The notes: generated by a model not told the origin, from the sequence alone. A stretch of DNA of 64,000 nt from Bifidobacterium rousetti (GCF_008698235.1 NZ_PEBH01000002.1:423238-487237); one strand, 5' to 3'. Numbered from the stretch's first letter, positions 52,244 through 61,242 are shown. Program-made: numbers and translations.

Positions 52244-53095
52244 TCACGCATCCTTCACTGCGCGGGCGACGAGGTCGACCAGCGCACGGGCGACCGTGTC
52301 CGGGTGCTCGACGGCGCTGAAGTGGCCGCAGTCTGGGATCGGGGTGAAGACGGCGTTGTCGCCGATGCGTTCGGCCAACGGGCCCATCACGCTCGGGTTG
52401 CTCGTCGGGTCGAGCTCGCCGGAGACGACCGCGACCGGCACGTCCATCGACTCCGGGACGCCCGCGAGTTCGGGCCGGCCGTAGGTCATGCGCTGGCGCC
52501 ACGCGAGTCCCGCCGGGTTCTGGTCGTTGATCCACGCGGTCATCCGGTCGATGAACGGCTGGCTTTTCTTCACGGTGGAATCACCCTCAGCAGGCTGGGC
52601 GAAGTGCATGACCGGCTTGACGCTGTCCGTGGCCTCGCATGCGTCGGAGGTCTTGAGGCGCGCCTCGCCGCCGACGCCGTCGGAGGAGGCCATCGTGTCG
52701 CACAGGGCGATCGCGGCGACCGCCTCGGGGTGCAGCCGGTACAGGTCGGTCACGAGGTAGCCGCCCATCGACAGGCCGGCCCACACGGCCTTGTCATGGC
52801 CGGCGGCGCGGATCAGGTCGACGTACGACTCGGCCATGCGGTCGAGCGCGTCCGGGTACGAGCCGTTCGCGGCGCGACGGCCGGACTCCTTGTCGCCCGG
52901 CGCCGGGGACTCGCCCGAGCCCGGCATGTCCGGGGCCCAGATCGGGAAGGGCTCAAGGCCATGTTCGTCAGCGAGCGCGGCGATACGGTCGGCGCATTCG
53001 AGCCACATGCGGCCGTCGACCGGGTAGGCGTTGACGAGGACGAGCGGGGTGCCGGCCCCCGCGCGAAGGATGCGGTTGTGGATGGTGAAGGTCAT
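52244..53095 (-). CDS. Alpha/beta-fold hydrolase
   Basis: A 283-residue hydrolase. The nucleophile elbow is GLSMGGY, the oxyanion-hole strand TPLVLVNAYPVDGRMW, the acid D in VSGELDPTSNP and the His in DCGHFSAVEHP, the full catalytic triad. No signal peptide. The start ATG at 53095 has GGAGG seven bases upstream. It lies immediately before nudC. Substrate unknown; the layout resembles small-ester or lactone hydrolases. Confidence 0.85.
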   Translation of the reverse strand: MTFTIHNRILRAGAGTPLVLVNAYPVDGRMWLECADRIAALADEHGLEPFPIWAPDMPGSGESPAPGDKESGRRAANGSYPDALDRMAESYVDLIRAAGHDKAVWAGLSMGGYLVTDLYRLHPEAVAAIALCDTMASSDGVGGEARLKTSDACEATDSVKPVMHFAQPAEGDSTVKKSQPFIDRMTAWINDQNPAGLAWRQRMTYGRPELAGVPESMDVPVAVVSGELDPTSNPSVMGPLAERIGDNAVFTPIPDCGHFSAVEHPDTVARALVDLVARAVKDA

Positions 53096-53191
53096 GGTCA
53101 CGCCTCCGGTGTGTGGTTCATATCGGTCATATTGGTCATCGTTGTCATCTCGGGCAGGCTATCTCAGGCAGGATTATCCGCCTCATCGGCC

Positions 53192-53818
53192 TCATATGGA
53201 GGCCCATTCCAGGGCCTTGCGGACGATGCGGTCGTGGCCGTTGGTCATCTGGGCGAGGAACTTGTCGAGCATCTCGGAGTGGGGGTTGACCCATTCGACG
53301 TCGAGCGTCTCGTCCTGCGGACGGCAGTCGCCCGCGATCGGCACGATGTAGCACAGCGCGATCGCGTGCTGCCTCGGATCGAAGTATTCGGACAACCCCG
53401 GCGTCGGGAAGAACTCGGCGACCGTGAACGGCTGGAGGTTGATCGGCAGCACCGGCAGGGCGATGTCACCCAGATCCTTGGCGACGTTGCGGGCGATCGC
53501 CTCGCGCAGCGTCTCGTGGAACAGCACGCGCCCGGAGATCAGCGCGCGCTCGATCGACCCGTCCTCGGTGACGCGCAGCAGGGAGCCGATCTGCGCGATG
53601 CGTCCGAACTCGTCGGTGCGCACCGGCACGATCTCCACGTAGGCGATGGGCATCTGGCTGCGGGCGCGGTTGATGTCCGCCGGATCAAGCCATCCGGGCG
53701 GGTTGCCGTGGCCGGAACCGCGGATGAAGTCCTCCGGGGTCACATGGTCGAATTCACCGCGGGGGCGGTCGGCGTCGAAGTCGCCCTCCTCGGGCACCTC
53801 ATCATTCATCACTGGCAT
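53192..53818 (-). CDS. DUF4916 Nudix-like protein
   Basis: A 208-residue protein of the DUF4916 Nudix-fold family: GWLDPADINRARSQMPIAYV, VPVRTDEFGRIAQIGSLLRV, ISGRVLFHETLREAIARNVA, PVLPINLQPFTVAEFFP. The Nudix box is not canonical, so catalysis is uncertain. The start is set at ATG 53818 because it lies seven bases after a GATAAT -10 box with a reasonable -35, without any Shine-Dalgarno; this suggests a leaderless mRNA. It is divergent from thioredoxin. Confidence 0.75.
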   Translation of the reverse strand: MPVMNDEVPEEGDFDADRPRGEFDHVTPEDFIRGSGHGNPPGWLDPADINRARSQMPIAYVEIVPVRTDEFGRIAQIGSLLRVTEDGSIERALISGRVLFHETLREAIARNVAKDLGDIALPVLPINLQPFTVAEFFPTPGLSEYFDPRQHAIALCYIVPIAGDCRPQDETLDVEWVNPHSEMLDKFLAQMTNGHDRIVRKALEWASI

Positions 53819-53825
53819 GCGTCCC

Positions 53826-53853
53826 ATTATCGCGCGTTCGCGTGACCGGGCAA
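53826..53853 (-). promoter_or_regulatory. Promoter of the DUF4916 gene, probably leaderless
   Basis: On the minus strand: TTGCCC (-35, 53853-53848), a 16-bp spacer, GATAAT (-10, 53831-53826), then GGGACGC and ATG. Confidence 0.55.
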
Positions 53854-53999
53854 TGATCCGAATCACCTGTCGGCGCAAGTCCTTGCCTTTGTTGTCCCGT
53901 GCTGGTTTGCTGGTGGGTATGTGTGCGCACGACCCCGCGCGCACGGGAGCGATCGCATATCGCGCATATCACGTACACACGTACATAAGGAGCTTCACC

Positions 54000-54368
54000 A
54001 TGGCAACCACCACCCTCACCTCCGCCGAGTTCGAGAAGACCATCAACGACAACGACATCGTGTTCGTCGACTTCTGGGCCACCTGGTGCGGCCCGTGCAA
54101 GGCGTTCGGCCCGATCTTCGAGGCCGCAAGCGACGAGGCGGACAACAAGGGCATCGTCTTCGCGAAGGTCGACATCGACCAGAACCAGGACCTCGCCGCC
54201 GCCGCGGGCATCCAGGCCGTGCCGACGCTGATGATCGCCAAGCAGGGCCAGATCGTGTTCCAGCAGGCCGGCGCGCTGCGCGCCGAGGACCTCGACGACC
54301 TGATCGCGCAGGCCAAGAAGCTCGACCTCGCGGCCGCGCAGGCCGATGCGTCTGCGCAGGAGGCCTGA
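54000..54368 (+). CDS. trxA: Thioredoxin
   Basis: A 122-residue thioredoxin with the active site WATWCGPCKAF (C30 and C33), the cis-proline region QAVPTLMIAKQG and the usual length plus an Ala/Gln-rich tail of about 15 residues. AAGGAG lies eight bases before the ATG. It keeps cytoplasmic proteins and ribonucleotide reductase-type enzymes reduced. It is a single gene, followed 82 bp later by the membrane coiled-coil protein. Confidence 0.96.
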   Translation: MATTTLTSAEFEKTINDNDIVFVDFWATWCGPCKAFGPIFEAASDEADNKGIVFAKVDIDQNQDLAAAAGIQAVPTLMIAKQGQIVFQQAGALRAEDLDDLIAQAKKLDLAAAQADASAQEA

Positions 54369-54450
54369 TTCACCTTCCGCGTGGACGTTCCATCTCCACT
54401 CGTCTCGACTATGATGATGCGCAGTGAATCATAGGGGGTAATGGAGAGTT

Positions 54451-56100
54451 ATGACGAATCCGAAGCAGACGGAGAACACGCCGGACGGCATTCCCGATCC
54501 GGCGGACAAGCCGAGCATCAACAGCGGCATCGATGCGAACAACGTGCGGTTCAACGGCTCCTCGCTGCTCAATCCGCAGGGTGACGACGACTGGGACATT
54601 CCCGCGCTGTCATTCCCCAACATCGACGAGCATAGCGGCGTCCCCTCGCCCGAGGAGGTCAAGCGGAGCCTGACCTTCCCGTCGGTGCCGTCGTCCGCGC
54701 CGGCGATCGGCACGCCCATTGCGACGCCCGCGCCGATGCCGGCCTCGATGGCCCCGGCGAGCCCGGCGATTGCGTTCCCGGCCGATTCCGGTTCGGAGAC
54801 GACCGTGCTGCCGCCACTCAACATCAACGTGCCCGCCAGCGGGCGTCCTTCCGCCACCGGATCGGCCCCAAGCCCGGTGATCGCTCCCGGTGCGGTCGAT
54901 CTGGGCAAGGTCGCGGATGGCGGCAATCAGGCGTTCGAGAACCTCGAAGACGTCTCGGATGAGCCGACCGAAGCCGATGAGATCGACGAATCGTACGATT
55001 CGGCCGATGCCGACGCCAACGGCGGATCCGACGGCTCGGGCCGCGGAGGCGATCGCGGACGCGACGGCGAATCACGCGGCGCAAGCCGCACGGTCAGCCG
55101 CAAGCCGATCATCATCGGCGTCGTGGTCGCCGCGCTCGTCGCGGCGGCGGTCGGCGGCACGGTCTTCTTCCAGCGGTACCGCAGCCAAAACGCGTTCAAC
55201 GAGGCGATCTCCAGCTGCGAAACCGCCTCGAACGAAGTGAACACCGCGAACGACACGCTCGCCGAAGCGCTGCGGAAGGCCGACGAGGCCAGTAAGCTCA
55301 GCATCGACCAGGTGTCCGACGCCACCACGATCAGCAAGCTCAAGACCGCCGTCTCCGACGCCAGCGGCGCGGGCAAGGTGGTCGCCTGCGATGCGAGCCT
55401 GTCGACCAGGGAACTCACCAGCCGCGCCGAGGAGAACTCGAAGCTCGCCGACACGCTGAACAGCCACATCAAGACGGTCGACTCGGCGCTCAAGGCCGTC
55501 ACCGACAGCCAGCAGGAGAAGAACGACGCCGACGTCAAGGCGGCGAAGGACACCCTGCAGCAGGCCGTGACCGACGCGCAGACGCTGATGACGAAGAGCG
55601 AGGGCGCGGTGGCGGACGACTCCACCCGTCAGACCCTGCAGTCGGCCATCGACGCGGCGAACAACCTCATCAACGCCAGCGATCCGAAACTCGAGGATCT
55701 ACAGAGCTCGCTGACGGCGCTGCAGAACGCGACCAACGCGGTCAACGACTCGATGAGTTCGTACTCGAGCAGCCGCAGCTACTCCAGCAACTCCAGCGGC
55801 ACCAGCAACAACCGCTACACCGGAAGCACGGGATCCACCTCCAGGCCGAACACGTCCGGTTCCGGCAGCGGTGCCGGCACCGGATCGACCGGTTCCGGCT
55901 CTGGTTCCGGCAGCAACTCGGGCAATAACTCGGGCAATAACTCGGGCAACAGCGGTTCCGGCAACGGCACCGACTCCGGCAGCAATGGCGGCGAGACCGG
56001 CGGCTCCGGCAACGGCGGTACCGAATCCGGCGGTACTGGCAACGGCGGCGAGACTGGCGGCTCCGGCTCGGGTTCGGGCGGCAACGGCACTGCCGAGTAG
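54451..56100 (+). CDS. Membrane-anchored coiled-coil protein with Ser/Gly tail
   Basis: A 549-residue protein. About 210 cytoplasmic residues, Pro/Ser/Asp-rich and probably disordered, precede one transmembrane helix (PIIIGVVVAALVAAAVGGTV). Outside is a helical region of about 190 residues rich in Ala, Lys, Asp and Ser with heptad character (KDTLQQAVTDAQTLMTK; RQTLQSAIDAANNLINA), similar in flavour to FIVAR-type modules. A tail of about 120 residues made of Ser/Gly/Asn repeats (SGNNSGNNSGN and the like) ends the protein. GGAGAG precedes the ATG; a TATGAT box lies at 54410-54415. I do not recognise a family; a surface-exposed structural or cell-wall role is inferred. Confidence 0.6.
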   Translation: MTNPKQTENTPDGIPDPADKPSINSGIDANNVRFNGSSLLNPQGDDDWDIPALSFPNIDEHSGVPSPEEVKRSLTFPSVPSSAPAIGTPIATPAPMPASMAPASPAIAFPADSGSETTVLPPLNINVPASGRPSATGSAPSPVIAPGAVDLGKVADGGNQAFENLEDVSDEPTEADEIDESYDSADADANGGSDGSGRGGDRGRDGESRGASRTVSRKPIIIGVVVAALVAAAVGGTVFFQRYRSQNAFNEAISSCETASNEVNTANDTLAEALRKADEASKLSIDQVSDATTISKLKTAVSDASGAGKVVACDASLSTRELTSRAEENSKLADTLNSHIKTVDSALKAVTDSQQEKNDADVKAAKDTLQQAVTDAQTLMTKSEGAVADDSTRQTLQSAIDAANNLINASDPKLEDLQSSLTALQNATNAVNDSMSSYSSSRSYSSNSSGTSNNRYTGSTGSTSRPNTSGSGSGAGTGSTGSGSGSGSNSGNNSGNNSGNSGSGNGTDSGSNGGETGGSGNGGTESGGTGNGGETGGSGSGSGGNGTAE

Positions 56101-56397
56101 ACCGCCGTTCATCCCCGATCACGACTGCCCCGCGACTTTTCGAGCATATGCATTCTGTGCGCATGTTGCATCGGAAGGACGCGGGGCAGTCGGCGTTCCG
56201 CGCATAGTAGGCATGGTCGGCATGGGTCGGCATAGTTATCGCAAAGCCGAAGGAGTTAGCAATTCTTCTTCCCTGTGGGGTAGGATGGTCGGCAGTATAA
56301 AGGTCCGGCTTCACCACGGCGATGTCATCGTATACCGCAGCATCGCCGCAAGCCGGTCATGGGATGTGCCAGAGGCTTACCAAGGCTAAGGAGCGTA

Positions 56398-57396
56398 ATG
56401 GCGAATCATCGCAGGAAAACGCCTACCCTGAAATCATTGAGCAGGCGACAGTGGATCCGTATCATCGCCGTGATCGCGGCAGTGGCCATGCTGGCGGGCG
56501 CGGCGGTGGTGTCGCGCAACTTCTACCAGCAGTCGCAGCAGGTCGCACCGGTCACCGAGTTCTCCGCCACCGACAACGCGTCGACCGTCTCCCGTGGCGG
56601 CGCGCGTGGCTCGCTCGGTGACGACACCTCGTACGTGACCGTCAAGATCAACGGCAAGTCGCGTACCGTGCTCGGCACGGACTTCACCGACGTCAAGTCG
56701 GTGCTTGAACAGGGCGACATCGTGCTCGACCCGAGCGACGAGGTGACGCCTTCGCTGACGACGAAGGTCACCGAATCGACCGTCATCACCATCGAACGCG
56801 CGGGCGCCACGCTCGAGACCAACGACACGGACATCGCGTTCAACACCGTCAAGAAGGAGACCGCCGCGCTGCCGAAGGGCACCGAGAAGGTCCAGCAGGA
56901 GGGCAAGGTCGGCACGATGGAGACCACGAGCCTCGTCACCCGCGCGGGCGGCAAGGTGGTCGAGTCGAACGTGTTCGCCTCGTACGTGAAGACCGCCCCG
57001 ACCGACAAGATCGTGCTCGTCGGCACCGGTTCGACGTCGTCGTCCTCGTCGTCCACCGCATCGTCGTCGAGTTCGCTCGGCACCACGGTCCCGGCCTCCG
57101 AGATGCAGACGTGGGCGCATGACTACCTGATCGCCAACGGCTACACGGAGAACGACTTCACCGCCGCCGTGTACATCATCAACCACGAGTCCGGTTGGAA
57201 CCCGCGCGCCACGAACCCCTCCTCCGGCGCGTACGGTCTGCCGCAGGCGCTGCCCGGCTCCAAGATGGCCTCCGCGGGCGCGGATTGGGCCACCAACTAC
57301 CAGACGCAGTTCAAGTGGTTCGTCGGCTACTGCAACTCCCGCTACGGCGGCATCACCGGCGCCTACAACCACTGGCTCAGCGCGCACAGCTACTGA
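56398..57396 (+). CDS. Rpf-like G5-domain lytic transglycosylase
   Basis: A 332-residue exported protein. A basic N-terminus and a signal-anchor helix (IIAVIAAVAMLAGAAVVS) are followed by a DUF348-like repeat (TVKINGKSRTVLGTDF), a G5 domain (about 150-208: KGTEKVQQEGKVGTMETTSL), a Ser-rich linker and a C-terminal lysozyme-like domain with catalytic Glu in INHESGWNP and the signature GAYGLPQALPGSKM. This is the architecture of resuscitation-promoting factors and related muralytic enzymes. AAGGAG lies four bases before the ATG. A TATAAA box at 56296-56301 is a possible -10. A strong terminator follows, so it is a one-gene unit. Confidence 0.85.
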   Translation: MANHRRKTPTLKSLSRRQWIRIIAVIAAVAMLAGAAVVSRNFYQQSQQVAPVTEFSATDNASTVSRGGARGSLGDDTSYVTVKINGKSRTVLGTDFTDVKSVLEQGDIVLDPSDEVTPSLTTKVTESTVITIERAGATLETNDTDIAFNTVKKETAALPKGTEKVQQEGKVGTMETTSLVTRAGGKVVESNVFASYVKTAPTDKIVLVGTGSTSSSSSSTASSSSSLGTTVPASEMQTWAHDYLIANGYTENDFTAAVYIINHESGWNPRATNPSSGAYGLPQALPGSKMASAGADWATNYQTQFKWFVGYCNSRYGGITGAYNHWLSAHSY

Positions 57397-57420
57397 CCTG
57401 TGTTCCATATTGAGTCCCAG

Positions 57421-57450
57421 GGATCCTCGCACACCGCGGGGATCCTTTTT
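57421..57450 (+). terminator. Terminator of the Rpf-like gene
   Basis: GGATCC-T-CGC-ACACC-GCG-G-GGATCC followed by TTTTTCTTTT, 25 bp past the stop. Confidence 0.88.
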
Positions 57451-57527
57451 CTTTTACTCTTCTGTCCCCTTTTTGATCACTGCCTCTCCCCTCCTCCCTC
57501 CTTCTCAACGCCACTGCATGAGGTCCA

Positions 57528-57834
57528 TTGTCACAACGTGATCCCAAACGGCTTTCCGATCATGTTGTGACAAGAATCCTTGTCACAACATCACGAAATC
57601 ACTCCGAATTTCACGTTGTGACAACAACACCAGCCGATCAAGCCCCTAGTCGATAACCGCTCAAACTCAAAAGCGCGGAATTCCGCCATTCCTGTGATCT
57701 CTGAATGACGAAGATCGGCGGCACTGGGCGGTGCTCTTGTCACAACTTGCATGAATCACCCGAAATAACACGTTGTGACAACGAAACTTGTACACAACGT
57801 GCGATAGACACCCGGATTGAGCACGTTGTGACAA
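57528..57834. repeat. Array of four inverted-repeat units with TTGT(C/G)ACAA boxes
   Basis: Units at 57528-57573, 57580-57624, 57737-57781 and 57788-57834, each 45-47 bp. Each begins TTGTCACAAC (unit 4: TTGTACACAAC) and ends GTTGTGACAA, with a 25-26-bp interior. Units 1-2 and 3-4 are separated by six bases each, the two pairs by 112 bp. Interiors of units 2-4 share a (C/T)CCG(A/G)A core, so the units are diverged copies of one sequence. Each end is itself a 9-bp palindrome, giving eight boxes. The array fills most of the 610-bp gene-free gap between the Rpf-like gene and the AbiEi/DUF559-type gene. Confidence 0.92.
57675..57686. repeat. Perfect 12-bp palindrome between the two unit pairs
   Basis: GCGGAATTCCGC, near the midpoint of the 112-bp gap separating units 1-2 from units 3-4 of the TTGTSACAA array. 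Confidence 0.7.
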
Positions 57835-58006
57835 TCGACCAACAGATCAAGCAGTTCCGATCACCCGTTCAAGCCGACGATTCATCGAAATCGCACGGAT
57901 CTCCGGTGTACGGAGGAGTCCGAGGGCTCATCCACCCGGGAAGGGCTTCGTCCACAGGGGCGCGTTTCGCTTCACTTGAGCGGAATCGGACGGATACGGT
58001 GTCGGG

Positions 58007-58960
58007 ATGGATACACAGACAACCATCCCCATGAACGAAAGCCTCATCCAACGCAAACGCGCCATGATCGAGCGCTGCACCGCTGCGGCGAAGATCCACG
58101 GACAGCCGATGCTCTTCGGCATGACCACCTCGCTGATCCTGCAGGGCGTGCCGCTGCCGACGTGTGATCTGGATGCGGAGGCATTGCATACGGTGTGCAG
58201 CTCGACGAGCAGACGTATTCGTCGCCGGAATCCCCCGACGCATCCGCACGTGTGGAAGCAGTTCGGTTCACAGCATCTGGTACGCATCAACAAGCTCGTC
58301 GTCGCCCTCAATCTGTTTCTGACGTGGGCGCAGATGGCCGATCACATGGATCTTGAGCAACTGGTGATTCTCGGCGATTCGATCATCACCGCCGTCGAGC
58401 GGAATCAGCCCGCGCCCATGAGAGGCAACGGTACGATCATCCGCGACCGGCTCATCGACACCGTACTCGGACTTGATCCATTCAGGGGCAAAAGGACATG
58501 CGCGCTCGCGGCGTCGTTGCTGATGCCGAATGTCGCCTCGCCCAAGGAGTCGGAGATACGGCTCTGCCTGTTGCGCCATGGACTCCCGACGCCCGAGACG
58601 AATCATGTGGTGCCGAACGCCTCGTTCAGGTCCGGTGCAGCGATGACGCTCGATCTGGCATGGCCGGACGAGCACGTCGCTGTCGAGTACGACGGCGATC
58701 AGCATCGGACGGACAAACGGCAATGGAGGCGGGATCAGGAGAAGAGGGAGCTGCTGCGCAGCCGCGAGTGGACGGTCATCATCGCCGCGGCGGACACGAT
58801 TTCGGATGAGGCGTCGTGTGCGGAATTCGCCTGGCGCGTGGCGCGGGCGCTGATCACGAACGGCGCGACGTTCAGGCTGCTGCCGTCGCCGAAACCGTTG
58901 CGGCAGGTGGCGAGGGAGCAGTCGCGGGAGATGTCGCGGGGATCAAGGCCCCGGTCATGA
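58007..58960 (+). CDS. AbiEi-like / DUF559-type putative nuclease protein, second member
   Basis: A 317-residue protein sharing the layout of the one at 27849-28895: an N-terminal AbiEi-like portion (MLFGMTTSLILQGVPLP) and a C-terminal DUF559/Vsr-type PD-(D/E)XK domain with KESEIRLCLLRHGLPTP, then MTLDLAWPDEHVAVEYDGDQ and EKRELLRSREWTVII. The conserved acidic residues E, D and ExD are all present, so it could be an active nuclease. No nucleotidyltransferase partner is adjacent. There is no clear Shine-Dalgarno; the ATG at 58007 follows TACGGT by six bases, and ATG 58031 is an alternative. Its upstream side carries the TTGTSACAA palindrome array. It ends one base from the stop of the convergent surface-protein gene. 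Confidence 0.65.
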   Translation: MDTQTTIPMNESLIQRKRAMIERCTAAAKIHGQPMLFGMTTSLILQGVPLPTCDLDAEALHTVCSSTSRRIRRRNPPTHPHVWKQFGSQHLVRINKLVVALNLFLTWAQMADHMDLEQLVILGDSIITAVERNQPAPMRGNGTIIRDRLIDTVLGLDPFRGKRTCALAASLLMPNVASPKESEIRLCLLRHGLPTPETNHVVPNASFRSGAAMTLDLAWPDEHVAVEYDGDQHRTDKRQWRRDQEKRELLRSREWTVIIAAADTISDEASCAEFAWRVARALITNGATFRLLPSPKPLRQVAREQSREMSRGSRPRS

Positions 58961-58961
58961 C

Positions 58962-59906
58962 TCAGTGCTCGGAACTCTCGGAGGCACCGGAGGTTTCGGA
59001 GTGGTATTGGGCGATGACCTTGAGCAGGTAGGCGGCGGCGAACAGGCCGAGGGTGACGGCGAGCAGCACGGGCAGGGCGACGCCGGTCTGGGCCAGCGTG
59101 CCGCGCACGGCGTTGGAGACGGCGTTGCCGGATGCGTTCGCGTTCGAACCGTTCGAGCCGGCCGCGGTGTTCTGCGAGGCGTTGGTCACGGTGCCGTTCG
59201 TCGTGGAACCGGCGGTCGTGGTCGAGCCGCCGTTCGGGCCGGAGCCGTTCGAGGAGCCGTTGCCGTTGGATCCGTTGCCGCCATTGCCCGTGGAACCGTT
59301 GCCGTTTGGCACGCTGTTGAGCGAGTCGTTCAGCGACTGCTGGAAATCCTTGTGCCACTCCTCGCGCGCGGCGACCCATTCAAGGTGATTTTGCTTGATG
59401 AGGTCGTGCTCGGCCTTCAGATCGGAGTGCAGCTGGTCGAGATGCTGCTGGCTGTCGACCATGTCCTGATGGATGATCTCGTGGCGCTCGTGCGCGCGGT
59501 CGTAGGCGCCGTCGACGGCGTTCTTGATGTCGTCGTGCGTCTGCTGGGCGTCCTGCCATGCCTGCTCGTGATGCTGACGCAGGGCGTCCGCGTCCTGATG
59601 GATCTGGTCGTGCACCTGCCCGGCGTGTTCGATCTCGGTGTCGATGTCCTGCTTGATCTGCGTGTTGGTGTTGTGGATGTGCTCAAGCGTGCCGCCGAGA
59701 TCACGCGATCCGGAGCCCGCCGACGTCGGGGCGGAGATGGAGGACGGAACGCCCGGGTTCAAGGTCGAGGGGGCCGCCGCCATCGCCGAGGACGGCACCG
59801 CGAACGCCAGTCCGCAGGCGCCGATCAACGCGACCGATGCGGCCGTCATGCGCCTGATCGCCCTGCTCTTCACCGTTACATCGTTCATCGTTCGCGATGC
59901 ACCCAT
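58962..59906 (-). CDS. Secreted His/Gln-rich coiled-coil protein with LAQTG-like anchor
   Basis: A 314-residue exported protein. The signal peptide (RRMTAASVALIGACGLAFAV...SAMAAA) is followed by about 120 residues of helical, His/Gln/Asp-rich sequence (EHIHNTNTQIKQDIDTEIEH; DIKNAVDGAYDRAHERHEII) with strong coiled-coil character, then a Gly/Asn/Ser/Thr linker, LAQTG, a hydrophobic helix and a 19-residue tail. LAQTG resembles a sortase signal but the tail (KVIAQYHSETSGASESSEH) is long and not basic, so a plain membrane anchor is also possible. The start at 59906 is preceded by GGGGTG. Function unknown; a surface adhesin or scaffold is plausible. Confidence 0.65.
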   Translation of the reverse strand: MGASRTMNDVTVKSRAIRRMTAASVALIGACGLAFAVPSSAMAAAPSTLNPGVPSSISAPTSAGSGSRDLGGTLEHIHNTNTQIKQDIDTEIEHAGQVHDQIHQDADALRQHHEQAWQDAQQTHDDIKNAVDGAYDRAHERHEIIHQDMVDSQQHLDQLHSDLKAEHDLIKQNHLEWVAAREEWHKDFQQSLNDSLNSVPNGNGSTGNGGNGSNGNGSSNGSGPNGGSTTTAGSTTNGTVTNASQNTAAGSNGSNANASGNAVSNAVRGTLAQTGVALPVLLAVTLGLFAAAYLLKVIAQYHSETSGASESSEH

Positions 59907-60586
59907 CGTGATCACACCCCATCCTCAATCGGCCGACCATCCGCCGCTATATTCCGGTTTCACATCCTAGGAGCGATCGATATGAGGGGCAATCGACAGT
60001 GCTAGACAAGATGTCCATATATGCCGGAGGCGCCGGGCCCTCCTCGCGATGGTCGGGCCGACCGTTACGGGTACACCCGAGACCCGTCGGGTACTCCCCG
60101 AGCCCCGTTCCGCAGGCCCCATCGACGAATACCCCCTATACTGTCCACAAGAGCAGGATCTCGTGCATGACACGATACCCCCGAACTACACCATCACGGC
60201 AACGTCGCAACGGCACTGCGGCATCACCGAAAACAGGCGGATGCTCGACCGGCAACCGGCGTCGGCGTGTCTCATCAAACGATGCACCCGTTCTCCTGAC
60301 GGGAGTTGACAAATTCCCGGATTCATGCGGTTGTTCGCGCTAACGATAATGAGCCGACCACCCCACCCCCCGTCGACGGGGTACATACCACCATACGAAC
60401 CGGCAATAAGGGGGAGCATACGGGGGTGTATGGTAGGGGGACTATACGCGTACAGGCGGAAACCACGGACGAATCGCGACACGCGGCGATTACGCCGCAG
60501 AGCACGCAAAGGATGCGCGGGCGAAACCCGATGCAGCCGAATCACAACCCGCAACGCAGGAACAAGAAGAACAAGGAACGCTTGAC
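59907..60586. other. 680-bp gene-free gap
   Basis: Between the divergent starts of two surface-protein genes. I find no reading frame with coding character. Visible items are a TTGACA at 60306-60311 without a convincing -10, a GATAAT at 60345-60350, a perfect 14-bp palindrome CCCCGTCGACGGGG (60368-60381) and an AT/G-rich stretch with CTATAC near 60440. Promoters for both flanking genes should lie here, but I cannot place them. Confidence 0.5.
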
Positions 60587-61147
60587 ATGAAGAAAACCAT
60601 CGTGGCCGTTCTGGCCACCATCATCGCCACGCTCGGCCTCGGCCTCGCCGCCGGCACCGCCGTCGCGGAACCGTACGGAGCGAACGTCACCGTCTCCGGC
60701 ACCACGGCGACCGTGACGTTCCAGTCCGGCACGTTCGAACCGAACGAGACCGTCACCGTGACGTGGGACGACAACGTCATCCGCGATGTCCAGCAGATCG
60801 GCGCGCGCACATTCAACGCGAAGTCCGACGGATCGCTGTCGCTGCGCTACATCTTCCAGCCCAATCAGGCGGGACAGACCGTCACGGTGACCGTGTCCGC
60901 CGCGTCCGGCACGCACTCCGCCACCGTGACGCTGCCCGCCACCGGCGCGGGCGATCAGTCCGGTGACTCGTCCGCCTCCGGTTCCGGCACGACCGGTTCC
61001 GACACGACCGGCGGCGTCTCCTCCATCACGGCCGGCGCGACCGTCGCCAAGACCGGCGCCGCCATCGCCCCGTATGGCGTGGCCGCCGTGCTGCTGGCCG
61101 CGGCCGGCGTCGCGCTGTTCGCGGTGCGCAAGACGAGCCGTCGCTGA
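60587..61147 (+). CDS. Secreted beta-rich protein with C-terminal VAKTG-helix anchor
   Basis: A 186-residue exported protein. The signal peptide MKKTIVAVLATIIATLGLGL...AVA is followed by an Ig-like beta-rich domain (NVTVSGTTATVTFQSGTF through SGTHSATVTLPATGAG), a Ser/Gly/Thr linker, then VAKTG, a hydrophobic helix (IAPYGVAAVLLAAAGVALFA) and the basic tail VRKTSRR. The helix and basic end match a cell-wall sorting signal, with VAKTG in place of LPxTG. AAGGA precedes the ATG at a spacing of about ten bases. It is closed by a strong terminator. Function unknown; a surface protein is the safe statement. Confidence 0.7.
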   Translation: MKKTIVAVLATIIATLGLGLAAGTAVAEPYGANVTVSGTTATVTFQSGTFEPNETVTVTWDDNVIRDVQQIGARTFNAKSDGSLSLRYIFQPNQAGQTVTVTVSAASGTHSATVTLPATGAGDQSGDSSASGSGTTGSDTTGGVSSITAGATVAKTGAAIAPYGVAAVLLAAAGVALFAVRKTSRR

Positions 61148-61162
61148 AAACCTCACATGATG

Positions 61163-61194
61163 GAGGGCCGGAACACACAGTTCCGGCCCTCTTT
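61163..61194 (+). terminator. Terminator of the small surface-protein gene
   Basis: Stem GAGGGCCGGAAC / GTTCCGGCCCTC, loop ACACA, tail TTTCG; 15 bp past the stop. Confidence 0.88.
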
Positions 61195-61242
61195 CGTTAG
61201 AATCGGAAATCACCATCGCATCGGGAAGGGCGGTCGACCATT

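Noticed and set aside
57528..57834. CRISPR array
   Set aside because: The recurring sequence is a 10-bp palindrome in pairs of opposite orientation, interiors are related rather than unique, spacing is uneven, and no cas gene is near.
58007..58960. Complete type IV AbiEi/AbiEii toxin-antitoxin pair
   Set aside because: No nucleotidyltransferase gene is adjacent on either side; the C-terminal domain looks like a nuclease instead.
60186..60554. Possible 122-codon gene on the minus strand in the 680-bp gap
   Set aside because: No Shine-Dalgarno, Arg/His/Pro-rich composition, and no resemblance to a known family.
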